Origin: an uncultured Coriobacteriaceae bacterium
Lineage (GTDB): Bacteria > Actinomycetota > Coriobacteriia > Coriobacteriales > UMGS124
NCBI GenBank assembly: GCA_900539345.1
Contig: UQBS01000051.1
Span: 1 to 21,667, forward strand
Direction of reading: 5' to 3'
DNA length: 21,667 nt
Part shown: piece after piece, positions 7,005-13,816 of the stretch
How the letters are laid out: each line of letters opens with the position of its first letter
How positions within the stretch are numbered: the first letter of the stretch is position 1
Position numbers and translations under genes: made by a program
Notes under the pieces: model-generated
The model's database searches: none
What the model saw: only the letters and a program-made list of their open reading frames with translations
What the model was told of the DNA's origin: nothing

Positions 7005-8141
7005 TTACTTGGCGGAGGAGGAGCTTTCGGCGGTTTTCTCAACGCCTGTGTCGGCCTTGTTGGCGTCCTTGTCGGAGCTCGCCTTCTCTTCGTTGGTGGC
7101 GTCCTCGTCAGAGCTTGCCTTCTCCTCGGTCGAGCTGTTCGTGCCGCTGTCGGCTTTCTCATCAGCGGCGGCGCCCGTCTCGACGTTCGTCTTCTCCTCG
7201 GAGGCGTTGGCATTGTCGTCTGCCTTGCCAGCAGAGTCGTCCACGACGGTCGCGTTGGCGGCGAGCTCGGCCAGCGTGTCGTTCATGAGGATGGTCTGCT
7301 TGAGGTAGGGCGTGCCGTAGGTCTGCGTGAGGGAGTCTAGGTCGCTGCCGTAGTGCTCCTCGAGCTCGGCGTCGTCGGCGACCCTGCCTTCCTTCTCAAC
7401 GATGGCCTGGAACGCCAGGTACATCTTGGCCTGGCTCTCGATGGTGTCCTGGTTGTTTTCCACGAGCTCGTCGGTGGTGGTGTAGCCGTACATCATCTTG
7501 ATGAGGTCCTCAAGCGTGAAATTGTACTGGCTTGCCATGTAGGTGTACTGATACACCAGGTAGTCTTTGGTGTAATCGAGCAGGGTCTGGGGTACCTCGG
7601 TGAAGGTCGAGTGCTCCACCACGTAGTTCTGGATGTAGGTCTGCTTGGCGTCTTCCTGGTAGGACTCGGTGAGGGCCGCGCGCATGTCCTCGATGGTCTT
7701 CCAGCCGCGAGACTCGGCGTAGTTCTGCTGCACCCAGTCGTCGGTAAGCTCGTCGATGCCGGCGCTGGAGACGATGGAGTCCATGCGCTTCTGCACCTTG
7801 TCGGAGACATCGATCGTCGAGGCGGGAATCTCAATGGAGCTGTAATCGCACAGCGTGACGTAGTCGCTGGCCGTGATGTTCTTCCAGTGGCCGTTGTCGT
7901 CGAGGTCGCGGCTGAAGTCGAACGTCGGCGTGGGGACGCTGGAGGCCTGGTCCGAACCGGTATGGCCACTGTTCGACGAGCTCACTGCCTGGCCCGACGA
8001 GGTGGCGACCGTGGCGGTGGTCTCCTCGTCGGTGCCTTGCGTGCTGGCATTCTGCGAACCGCAGCCCGTGAGGGCGCCGGCGGCGATGACGCTGAGGGTA
8101 AGGGCGGCGGCAAGGCCCGCCTTGGCAAGGAAGCGCTTCAT
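7005..8141 (-). CDS. Trigger-factor-like extracytoplasmic lipoprotein without isomerase domain
   Basis: The chosen ATG at 8141 has AGGAGAG just upstream and begins a lipoprotein signal (MKRFLAKAGL, lipobox LTGC with Cys27), giving 378 residues. The frame stays open further upstream, but without a signal peptide at its start. After a Ser/Thr-rich linker (28-72), residues 91-125 (DYVTLCDYSSIEIPA) resemble the segment before the FKBP domain of trigger factors. Residues 129-295 resemble the helical substrate-cradling C-terminal domain of trigger factor (LTDDWVQQNY, EDMRAALTESYQEDAK, VPQTLLDYTKDYL). The roughly 80-100-residue FKBP isomerase domain expected between them is absent. The tail (310-378) is low-complexity, acidic and Ser/Ala/Lys-rich, with two copies of EEKASSDxDA. 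I infer a membrane-anchored folding helper for secreted proteins. The assignment rests on pattern similarity only. Confidence 0.7.
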   Translation of the reverse strand: MKRFLAKAGLAAALTLSVIAAGALTGCGSQNASTQGTDEETTATVATSSGQAVSSSNSGHTGSDQASSVPTPTFDFSRDLDDNGHWKNITASDYVTLCDYSSIEIPASTIDVSDKVQKRMDSIVSSAGIDELTDDWVQQNYAESRGWKTIEDMRAALTESYQEDAKQTYIQNYVVEHSTFTEVPQTLLDYTKDYLVYQYTYMASQYNFTLEDLIKMMYGYTTTDELVENNQDTIESQAKMYLAFQAIVEKEGRVADDAELEEHYGSDLDSLTQTYGTPYLKQTILMNDTLAELAANATVVDDSAGKADDNANASEEKTNVETGAAADEKADSGTNSSTEEKASSDEDATNEEKASSDKDANKADTGVEKTAESSSSAK

Positions 8142-8283
8142 GGTCTCTCCTGTGCTTTTCGATGTACGCGCCTCGTGGGCGCGTTGGGTGAGTGAGCCTA
8201 CTTTAGCCCGAAGAGGCCCCCGCCACCCCGCACGGGGCGGCGTTGGGGCAATTATGGCGAAAACGCAATGATTGGAGGGGTGC

Positions 8284-10344
8284 CTAGCGACGCTTGCCCT
8301 TGCCGGCTGCGCCACCGTCGTTGCCTGCTTGTTTGGGGCGCGTGGGCCTGATGAGGCAGTGCTTGTCGTAGCCGATGAGGTCCTGACGACCGGCCTTCAC
8401 GAGCGCCTTGTGCACCAAGTCGTAGTTCTTGGGGTCGCGGTACTGGATGAGCGCGCGCTGCATGGCCTTTTCCTGGGGGTCGCGCGGCACGTAGATGGGC
8501 TGCATGGTGCGTGGGTCGAGGCCCGTGTAGTACATGACGGTGGAAAGGGTGGAGGGCGTGGGGTAGAAGTCGCTCACCTGCTCAGGCATGTAGCCCATGT
8601 CGCGCACGGCCTCGGCCAGGGCGATGGCGTCGTCCATGGTAGAGCCGGGATGCGACGAGATGAGGTAGGGAACCACGTACTGCTCCAGGCCCAGCTGCTT
8701 GTTGATGCGCTTGAACTCGTCGCAAAACGCCTGGTACACGTCTTGTCCAGGCTTTCCCATGAGGGCAAGCACGTTGTCGGAGACATGCTCGGGCGCCACG
8801 CGCAGCTGGCCCGACACATGGTGCGCGGAAAGCTCGCGGATGAAGTCCTCGCCGTGCGGGTCGGCCATGATGTAGTCGAAGCGTATGCCCGAGCGCACGA
8901 AGACCTTTTTCACGCCCGGCAGCTCGCGCAACTCGCGCAGCAGCTTGATGTAGGCCGAGTGGTCGGGCTTGAGGTTGCGGCAAGGCTTGGGGAAGAGGCA
9001 CTGCTTGGTGGGGCACACGCCGCGCTTGAGCTGCTGGGTGCATGCCGGTGCCTGGAAGTTTGCCGTGGGGCCGCCCACGTCGTGGATGTAGCCCTTGAAG
9101 TCGGAAAGGGCGGTGAGCGCCTTGGCCTCGCGCACGAGTGACTCGTGGCTGCGTGCCTGCAGGCGTCTCCCCTGGTGAAAGGCCAGGGCGCAGAAGCTGC
9201 AGCCGCCGAAACAGCCACGGTTGGAGGTAAGCGAGAACTTGATCTCCTTGATGGCGGGCACGCCGCCTGCGGCCTCGTAGTCGGGATGGTAGGTGCCGGC
9301 GTAGGGCAGCTCGTACACGAAGTCGAGCTCATCGGCGCTAAGGGGCTCGGCCGGGGGGTTCTGCACCACGAAGAGGTGCTCCTCGTACTGCTCGACGAGC
9401 GTTTTGGCGTAGTGGGAGTCCATGTTGCAGTACTGGGTGTAGAAGCTCTTGGCGTAGGCGGTCTTGTCGTCGAGCATCTCCTGGTAGGAGGGCAGCATCA
9501 CCGGGTCCACGGTGGCCTCGAGGTCGCGGGCGCGGTACACGGTGCCCGCGACGTAGGTGATGTCCTGCACGGCTATGCCGGCGGCCAAAGAGTCGGCCAC
9601 CTCGTGAATGGCATGCTCGCCCATGCCGTAAATGAGCAGGTCAGCGTTGGAATCGAGCAGGATGGAGCGCTTGAGCGAGTCGCTCCAGTAGTCGTAGTGG
9701 GCAAGGCGGCGCAGGCTCGCCTCGATGCCGCCGATGATGATGGGCACATGCTTGAAGCGCTTGCGGATGAGGTTGCCGTAGACGCTCACGGCGCGGTTGG
9801 GGCGCAGGCCCGCCTCGCCGCCGGGCGAGTAGGCGTCGGTGGAGCGGCGCTTCTTGTTGGAGGTGTAGTGGTTGACCATCGAGTCCATGTTGCCTGAGGA
9901 AACGAGGAAGCCCAGGCGCGGCTCGCCGAGGATTGCGATGCTCTCGGGGTTGCGCCAGTCGGGCTGGGCGATGATGCCCACCGTGTAGCCAAAGGCCACG
10001 AGCACCCTCGAGATGATGGCGGTGCCAAAGGAGGAGTGGTCCACATAGGCGTCGCCTGAGACATACACGAAGTCAAGCTGTTCGATGCCGCGGTCTTTGA
10101 GGTCCTGCGGGGTCGTGGGCAGGAACTTGCTGCGGTCGGGCAGCGCCGGGGAGGCGGGCTGCTTGGGCTGCTTTGCGGGCTTGGGGGCGCCGCCGGCAGG
10201 CTTGGGACCGCGCCTGGCTTGGTCTGGGTTGCGCTTTCGGCGCTGGTCGCCCTGGGGTTGGGCGTCGCCGCGGCGGCCGGGGCCGCCTTGCGGGTTGTTC
10301 TTGTTTCGACCCTGGGGCCTGCTGTTCTGGGGCCTGTTGGACAC
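8284..10344 (-). CDS. ygiQ: YgiQ-family radical SAM protein
   Basis: Members of this family carry a SAM-cleaving [4Fe-4S] cluster. Their substrate is not established. From the GTG at 10344 the protein has 686 residues. The first roughly 70 are low-complexity and rich in Arg, Lys, Gln, Pro and Gly. The UPF0313 N-terminal domain follows (FLPTTPQDLKDRGIEQLDFV; VSSGNMDSMVNHYTSNKKRR; IIIGGIEASLRRLAHYDYWS). The radical SAM core carries CFGGCSFC with Cys 378, 382 and 385, and a YgiQ-type C-terminal segment contains YYTGLDPRTM. The GTG start is preferred because GGGAAGG lies six bases upstream and the alternative TTG at 10410 (22 more residues) lacks a clear ribosome site. No substrate clue comes from neighbours: it is divergent from the symporter and 142 bases upstream of the lipoprotein gene. 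Confidence 0.9.
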   Translation of the reverse strand: MSNRPQNSRPQGRNKNNPQGGPGRRGDAQPQGDQRRKRNPDQARRGPKPAGGAPKPAKQPKQPASPALPDRSKFLPTTPQDLKDRGIEQLDFVYVSGDAYVDHSSFGTAIISRVLVAFGYTVGIIAQPDWRNPESIAILGEPRLGFLVSSGNMDSMVNHYTSNKKRRSTDAYSPGGEAGLRPNRAVSVYGNLIRKRFKHVPIIIGGIEASLRRLAHYDYWSDSLKRSILLDSNADLLIYGMGEHAIHEVADSLAAGIAVQDITYVAGTVYRARDLEATVDPVMLPSYQEMLDDKTAYAKSFYTQYCNMDSHYAKTLVEQYEEHLFVVQNPPAEPLSADELDFVYELPYAGTYHPDYEAAGGVPAIKEIKFSLTSNRGCFGGCSFCALAFHQGRRLQARSHESLVREAKALTALSDFKGYIHDVGGPTANFQAPACTQQLKRGVCPTKQCLFPKPCRNLKPDHSAYIKLLRELRELPGVKKVFVRSGIRFDYIMADPHGEDFIRELSAHHVSGQLRVAPEHVSDNVLALMGKPGQDVYQAFCDEFKRINKQLGLEQYVVPYLISSHPGSTMDDAIALAEAVRDMGYMPEQVSDFYPTPSTLSTVMYYTGLDPRTMQPIYVPRDPQEKAMQRALIQYRDPKNYDLVHKALVKAGRQDLIGYDKHCLIRPTRPKQAGNDGGAAGKGKRR

Positions 10345-10438
10345 GGCTTGCCTTCCCGATTCGCCCCGCAGGGCCGTTTGTTTGACTTTGTCAGTGTATA
10401 CCAGCGGCAACGTCGGGCTTTGCGGGAGGTGCTTGCGC

Positions 10439-10444
10439 TACAAT
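10439..10444 (+). promoter_or_regulatory. Candidate -10 box for the NSS symporter gene
   Basis: TACAAT (5 of 6 to consensus) lies 72 bases before the symporter ATG in the region divergent from ygiQ. No strong -35 box is visible at 16-18 bases (GGCTTT at best), so an activator may be needed or the call may be wrong. Confidence 0.35.
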
Positions 10445-10516
10445 CGCGCAGTCAAAAAAGCAAGCGCGGGGCGGCGGCACGCTGCGCTCCCGCACCCTAC
10501 GAAAGGCAACATATAT

Positions 10517-11974
10517 ATGACGGCCACCGAAACAACCGCCTCGCCTGCCGTGCAGCAGGCTGCGGCGAAGGCCGGTCGCGAGAGGTTTGCGTCGCGCCTG
10601 GGCTTCATTCTCATTTCTGCAGGCTGTGCCATCGGCCTGGGCAACGTCTGGCGCTTCCCCTACATCACCGGCCAGTACGGTGGTGCGGCGTTCGTCCTGC
10701 TCTACCTGCTGTTTCTTGTGATTCTCGGCCTGCCCGTCATGGTGATGGAGTTTGCGGTGGGTCGTGCCAGCCAGAAGTCCTCCGCCCTGGCCTTCGACAC
10801 CCTGCAGCCTTCGCGGCGCTGGCATTGGTTCAGCTGGTGGGGCTTCATCGGTTGCCTCATCCTCATGATGTTCTACACCACGGTGGGCGGCTGGATGCTG
10901 TCGTACGTGGTGAAGATGGGCACAGGCGCGTTCAACGGGCTCGATGCGGCGGGCTCGGCCGAGGTTTTCGGCGCCATGCTGGCAAACCCTGGCGAGCTCA
11001 TCGGCTGGATGCTCGCGGTGTGCGTCATCGGCTTCCTTGTGTGCAGCATGGGTCTGCAGAAGGGCGTGGAACGCATCACCAAGGTCATGATGACCTGCCT
11101 TCTGCTTGTCATGGTCGTGCTCGTGGTGCGCTCGCTCACACTTCCGGGCGCGCAGGCCGGTATCGAGTTTTACCTGATTCCCGACTTTGGCAAACTATTT
11201 GCCGGTGAGACGACCGCCGAGCAGTGGGCGACGTTTGGCAACGCGGTGTACGCCGCCATGGGTCAAGCGTTCTTCACGCTTTCGCTGGGTATCTCAGCCA
11301 TGGAGGTCTTCGGCAGCTACATCGGCCGCGACCGCTCGCTCACAGGCGAGGCCGTGCGCATCTGCGGCCTCGACACCGGCGTGGCGCTGCTGGCCGGCCT
11401 CATCATCTTCCCGGCGTGCTTTGCCTTTGGCGTGAACCCCGGCGAGGGTCCTTCGCTCGTCTTCGTGACGCTGCCCATCGTCTTTAACCAGATGCCGTTG
11501 GGCCAGCTCTGGGGCGCGCTCTTCTTCCTGTTCATGAGCTTTGCGGCGCTGTCCACCATCATCGCCGTCTTTGAGAACCTCATCAGTTTCGTCATGGACA
11601 AGTGGGGCCTCGACCGCAAGGCTGCCGTGGTCCGCATGGCTGTGACCGTCGTGGTGCTCTCGCTTCCCTGCGCGCTGGGCTACAACGTGCTGTCGGGTTT
11701 GAGCATCCCCGCCATTGGTGACATCCAGTCCATTGAGGACTTCATCGTCTCTAACAACATGCTGCCGCTGGGTAGCTTGCTCTACCTTGTGTTCTGCGTC
11801 TCGCGCAAGGGCTGGGGCTGGGAGAAGTTTCTCGCCGAGGCCGACGCCGGCCAGGGCCTGAAGTTCCCTGCTTGGTCGCTGCCCTGGCTCAAGTGGGGCA
11901 TCCCTGCGCTCATCATCGTCATCTTCGTGATGGGGTATGCCCCGAAGGTGGCGCTGTGGCTGGGGCTCGCCTAG
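10517..11974 (+). CDS. Sodium-dependent NSS (SNF) family transporter
   Basis: This 485-residue polytopic protein belongs to the neurotransmitter:sodium symporter family, which imports amino acids or related amines with Na+. The first membrane helix shows the family signature GCAIGLGNVWRFPY (about 34-47) followed by QYGGAAF. Other family motifs are VVGWML-like TVGGWMLSYV, GQAFFTLSLGISAMEVFGSY and the late segment FFLFMSFAALSTIIAVFENL. About 11-12 hydrophobic segments are seen and the length is typical of bacterial members. The ATG at 10517 has an AAAGG ribosome site 11 bases upstream. Sequence further 5' in the same frame overlaps ygiQ and is not transporter-like. Substrate (Trp, Leu, Tyr and others are known in the family) cannot be assigned. 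Transcription probably ends at the terminator at 12153. Confidence 0.93.
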   Translation: MTATETTASPAVQQAAAKAGRERFASRLGFILISAGCAIGLGNVWRFPYITGQYGGAAFVLLYLLFLVILGLPVMVMEFAVGRASQKSSALAFDTLQPSRRWHWFSWWGFIGCLILMMFYTTVGGWMLSYVVKMGTGAFNGLDAAGSAEVFGAMLANPGELIGWMLAVCVIGFLVCSMGLQKGVERITKVMMTCLLLVMVVLVVRSLTLPGAQAGIEFYLIPDFGKLFAGETTAEQWATFGNAVYAAMGQAFFTLSLGISAMEVFGSYIGRDRSLTGEAVRICGLDTGVALLAGLIIFPACFAFGVNPGEGPSLVFVTLPIVFNQMPLGQLWGALFFLFMSFAALSTIIAVFENLISFVMDKWGLDRKAAVVRMAVTVVVLSLPCALGYNVLSGLSIPAIGDIQSIEDFIVSNNMLPLGSLLYLVFCVSRKGWGWEKFLAEADAGQGLKFPAWSLPWLKWGIPALIIVIFVMGYAPKVALWLGLA

Positions 11975-11983
11975 GCGCACAGG

Positions 11984-12106
11984 GCGGAGGATTTTCTTCT
12001 TCGCGCGCTTGTCCTCGTACCGAAGGCTGCGGGATACCGGGGCGGAAGCGCTTCGCCCCATCCCTTGCCTTCACTGCGGAGGCGTGCTGCGAAGAGAATC
12101 CTCCGC
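11984..12106. repeat. Imperfect long inverted repeat enclosing a GC hairpin
   Basis: The segment at 11984-12004 and the complement of 12089-12106 match (GCGGAGGATT...CTTCGC) apart from a 3-base gap. Between them lies a hairpin (about 12039-12059, GGGGCG paired with CGCCCC plus AAG/CTT with one bulged G). The unit starts 10 bases after the symporter stop codon. It could be an mRNA 3'-end structure or a small mobile or REP-like element. No credible gene was found in this gap. Confidence 0.5.
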
Positions 12107-12152
12107 GCGCTCGGCTGGCCCCAGGCTGGGGATGTATGAGAGAAAGTTAGTT

Positions 12153-12186
12153 GGCCTGGTGCCTTGGGAGGTATCGGGCCTTTTTT
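12153..12186 (+). terminator. Rho-independent terminator between symporter gene and hipBA
   Basis: Arms 12153-12163 and 12170-12180 pair over 11 positions (three G-T wobbles) around a 6-base loop, TTGGGA. Six T residues follow (12181-12186). It ends 10 bases before the first predicted hip operator, separating hipBA from upstream transcription. Confidence 0.8.
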
Positions 12187-12195
12187 GTAAGCAAA

Positions 12196-12213
12196 TTCTC
12201 ATGTGCGTGATAA
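12196..12213. promoter_or_regulatory. Predicted hip operator O1 (degenerate)
   Basis: This 18-base site fits the pattern TTATNACGNNCGTNATAA at 12 of 14 defined positions. Its right half (CGTGATAA) is perfect. It begins exactly 39 bases before the next site. Confidence 0.45.
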
Positions 12214-12234
12214 TTCTTATTTTGAGATACAGTT

Positions 12235-12252
12235 TTATCACGTCCGTTATAA
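12235..12252. promoter_or_regulatory. Predicted hip operator O2
   Basis: This 18-base site matches TTATNACGNNCGTNATAA at all defined positions. It also forms, with O3, a 17-base perfect inverted repeat (12237-12253 with 12273-12289). Its right end supplies TTATAA, a possible -10 element, with TTGAGA at 12222-12227 as a poorly spaced (19 bases) -35 candidate. Confidence 0.65.
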
Positions 12253-12273
12253 AATGGTTTTAGATAACTCACT

Positions 12274-12291
12274 TTATAACGGACGTGATAA
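12274..12291. promoter_or_regulatory. Predicted hip operator O3 overlapping the hipB start region
   Basis: This 18-base site matches TTATNACGNNCGTNATAA fully, in opposite polarity to O2. It ends two bases before the hipB ATG at 12294 and covers the alternative GTG start at 12285. Binding here would block transcription or early elongation, fitting antitoxin autorepression. Confidence 0.65.
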
Positions 12292-12293
12292 TT

Positions 12294-12536
12294 ATGTCTG
12301 GTTTTCAACAGCCACAACGTGTTAAGGATGCCGCTGACCTTGGTTCGGTGATACGTCTGCAGCGCAAACAACTGGGCCTGACGCAGCAAGAGCTTGCCGA
12401 TGCCTGTGGGTGCTCGATTATGTATCTCTCCAACCTCGAGCGCGGCAAGGAAACGGCCGAACTGGGAATTGCGTTGCGTGTCGTCAACATACTTGGTCTT
12501 GATTTGCTTGTGAGCGAAAGGGGCCGCTGGCAATGA
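12294..12536 (+). CDS. hipB: HipB-type antitoxin, Xre-family DNA-binding protein
   Basis: The 80-residue protein carries one Cro/C1-type helix-turn-helix: LGSVIRLQRKQLGLTQQELADACGCSIMYLSNLERGKETAELGIALRV in outline, with recognition helix around SIMYLSNLERG. Proteins of this type bind the operator as dimers and neutralise HipA. It ends in a conserved-looking LGLDLLV segment. The ATG at 12294 is preferred. A GTG at 12285 would add three residues but lies inside the predicted operator. The ribosome site is weak (GGAC). The stop overlaps the hipA start by 4 bases (ATGA), so the pair is translationally coupled. Base composition is AT-richer upstream than in neighbouring genes. Confidence 0.88.
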   Translation: MSGFQQPQRVKDAADLGSVIRLQRKQLGLTQQELADACGCSIMYLSNLERGKETAELGIALRVVNILGLDLLVSERGRWQ

Positions 12537-13786
12537 ATATCGAGGTCAGGGCAGAGGTCTCCGGTGTTTTTCAAAGCGTGGGGGAAATCAGAACGCTTTC
12601 GGGAGCGGGGGAGCAGTTCTCCTATTCACGTGATTGGCTTGAAGCTATGGGTGGTGTTGGAATCTCGCTGTCACTGCCATCAAGCGACAAGGTATACATG
12701 GCCTCAGAAATGCGTCCCTATTTTGAGGGCCTGCTGCCTGAGGAGGATGCGCGCAAAAGCATTGCCCGTAGTCTAGGCGTCTCCTCGAATTCTTATCTTA
12801 AGCTGCTTGCCGCTTTGGCGGGAGAGTGCATAGGTGCAGTTTCTCTTGGTGAGGAAGATGAGGACGACCCAACCGAGTCGATGTACCTGCCTATCAGTGA
12901 CGAGGAGCTCGCCTTACTTGAGCAGGGAGGATATGCACAAGCGGGCAAATTTGCCCGTCGTTCACGGTTGTCGTTGGCGGGTGCGCAAGCGAAGACTGGT
13001 TTGTATCACGATGAGACTTCCGGTGGATGGTATATGCCACGTGGGCTTGCTCCATCAACTCATGTTGTGAAGCCCACGAATCCTGTCTTCGACGAGCTTG
13101 TTCAAAACGAGCTGTGGTGCATGAGCCTCGCGAAGGCATCGGGTATTCCCGTTGCTGAGGCCAGCTGTATCGTGGGGCACCCTGGGTTACTCGCGGTCAA
13201 GCGCTATGACCGCGTTGTGGATGAGGGCAGTCATCGGATACAGGGCCTGCCTGTTCCTCGTCGGCTCCATCAAGAGGACTTCTGCCAGGCGCTTGGACTT
13301 TTGGGGCGCGACAAGTACGAAGAGCGAGGCGAGCAGCATCTTGCGACAATGTTTAAGGTGCTTGAGCAATGGTCGTCGAACCCTCTTGAAGATCGCAATC
13401 TGCTCATTGATCTCGTTGCATTTGACGTTGTCATTGGCAATTGCGACGCGCATCTTAAGAATTACTCGCTGTTGCGTTCTTCTGACTGGAGGCAATTGCG
13501 GCTTGCCCCGGCATATGACCTCGTATCAACTGCTGTTTATGAAGACTTGACCCAAACGCTTGGTATGCGGGTGGGTCAAGCGAAACGCTTGGATGACGTT
13601 TCGCGCCAATCATTCGAAGACTTGGCAAGGCAGGTTGGCATGGCTCCGAGAGGTGTCCTTCGTCGTGTTGACGATGTGTTGCAGCGCATTCGCGAGGGGT
13701 TGAAGACCATGTCGGCAGATGGGGAAATAGAAGCTAAGTGTGCCGCTCGATGCATGAATGGTCTGGTATCTCTTGGGAAGCATTAG
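12533..13786 (+). CDS. hipA: HipA-type serine/threonine kinase toxin
   Basis: HipA kinases phosphorylate a cytosolic target (glutamyl-tRNA synthetase in the E. coli prototype), halting translation and promoting dormancy. This 417-residue protein has the HipA N-terminal subdomain (FEGLLPEEDARKSIA, 64-78), the P-loop SLAGAQAKTGLY (147-158), an ATP-contact Lys in HVVKPTN (Lys180) and AVKRYDR (221-227). It also has HQEDFCQALG (246-255), the catalytic loop GNCDAHLKN (Asp305, Asn310) and a DFG-like Asp329 in APAYDLVS. The key kinase residues are therefore present and the toxin is predicted active. Ser147 lies where HipA proteins are autophosphorylated, tentatively. The less GC-biased codon use compared with neighbours suggests horizontal acquisition. 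The target in this host is unknown. Confidence 0.93.
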   Translation: MNIEVRAEVSGVFQSVGEIRTLSGAGEQFSYSRDWLEAMGGVGISLSLPSSDKVYMASEMRPYFEGLLPEEDARKSIARSLGVSSNSYLKLLAALAGECIGAVSLGEEDEDDPTESMYLPISDEELALLEQGGYAQAGKFARRSRLSLAGAQAKTGLYHDETSGGWYMPRGLAPSTHVVKPTNPVFDELVQNELWCMSLAKASGIPVAEASCIVGHPGLLAVKRYDRVVDEGSHRIQGLPVPRRLHQEDFCQALGLLGRDKYEERGEQHLATMFKVLEQWSSNPLEDRNLLIDLVAFDVVIGNCDAHLKNYSLLRSSDWRQLRLAPAYDLVSTAVYEDLTQTLGMRVGQAKRLDDVSRQSFEDLARQVGMAPRGVLRRVDDVLQRIREGLKTMSADGEIEAKCAARCMNGLVSLGKH

Positions 13787-13816
13787 TCGCGTGTGGGCTA
13801 TTCTCTGCTGCGGTCT

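Noticed and set aside
7017..7200. Short repeated segments in the lipoprotein gene, considered as CRISPR-like or regulatory repeats
   Set aside because: They encode the low-complexity EEKASSDxDA tail in frame; there are no regular spacers.
8142..8283. Possible promoter (CATAAT) and GC hairpin between ygiQ and the chaperone-like gene
   Set aside because: No matching -35 box, and the hairpin lacks a T-tract, so neither could be called with confidence.
11937..12263. Plus-strand frames of about 90-110 codons between the symporter and hipB
   Set aside because: They run through the terminator and inverted repeats and have no ribosome site or recognisable protein features.
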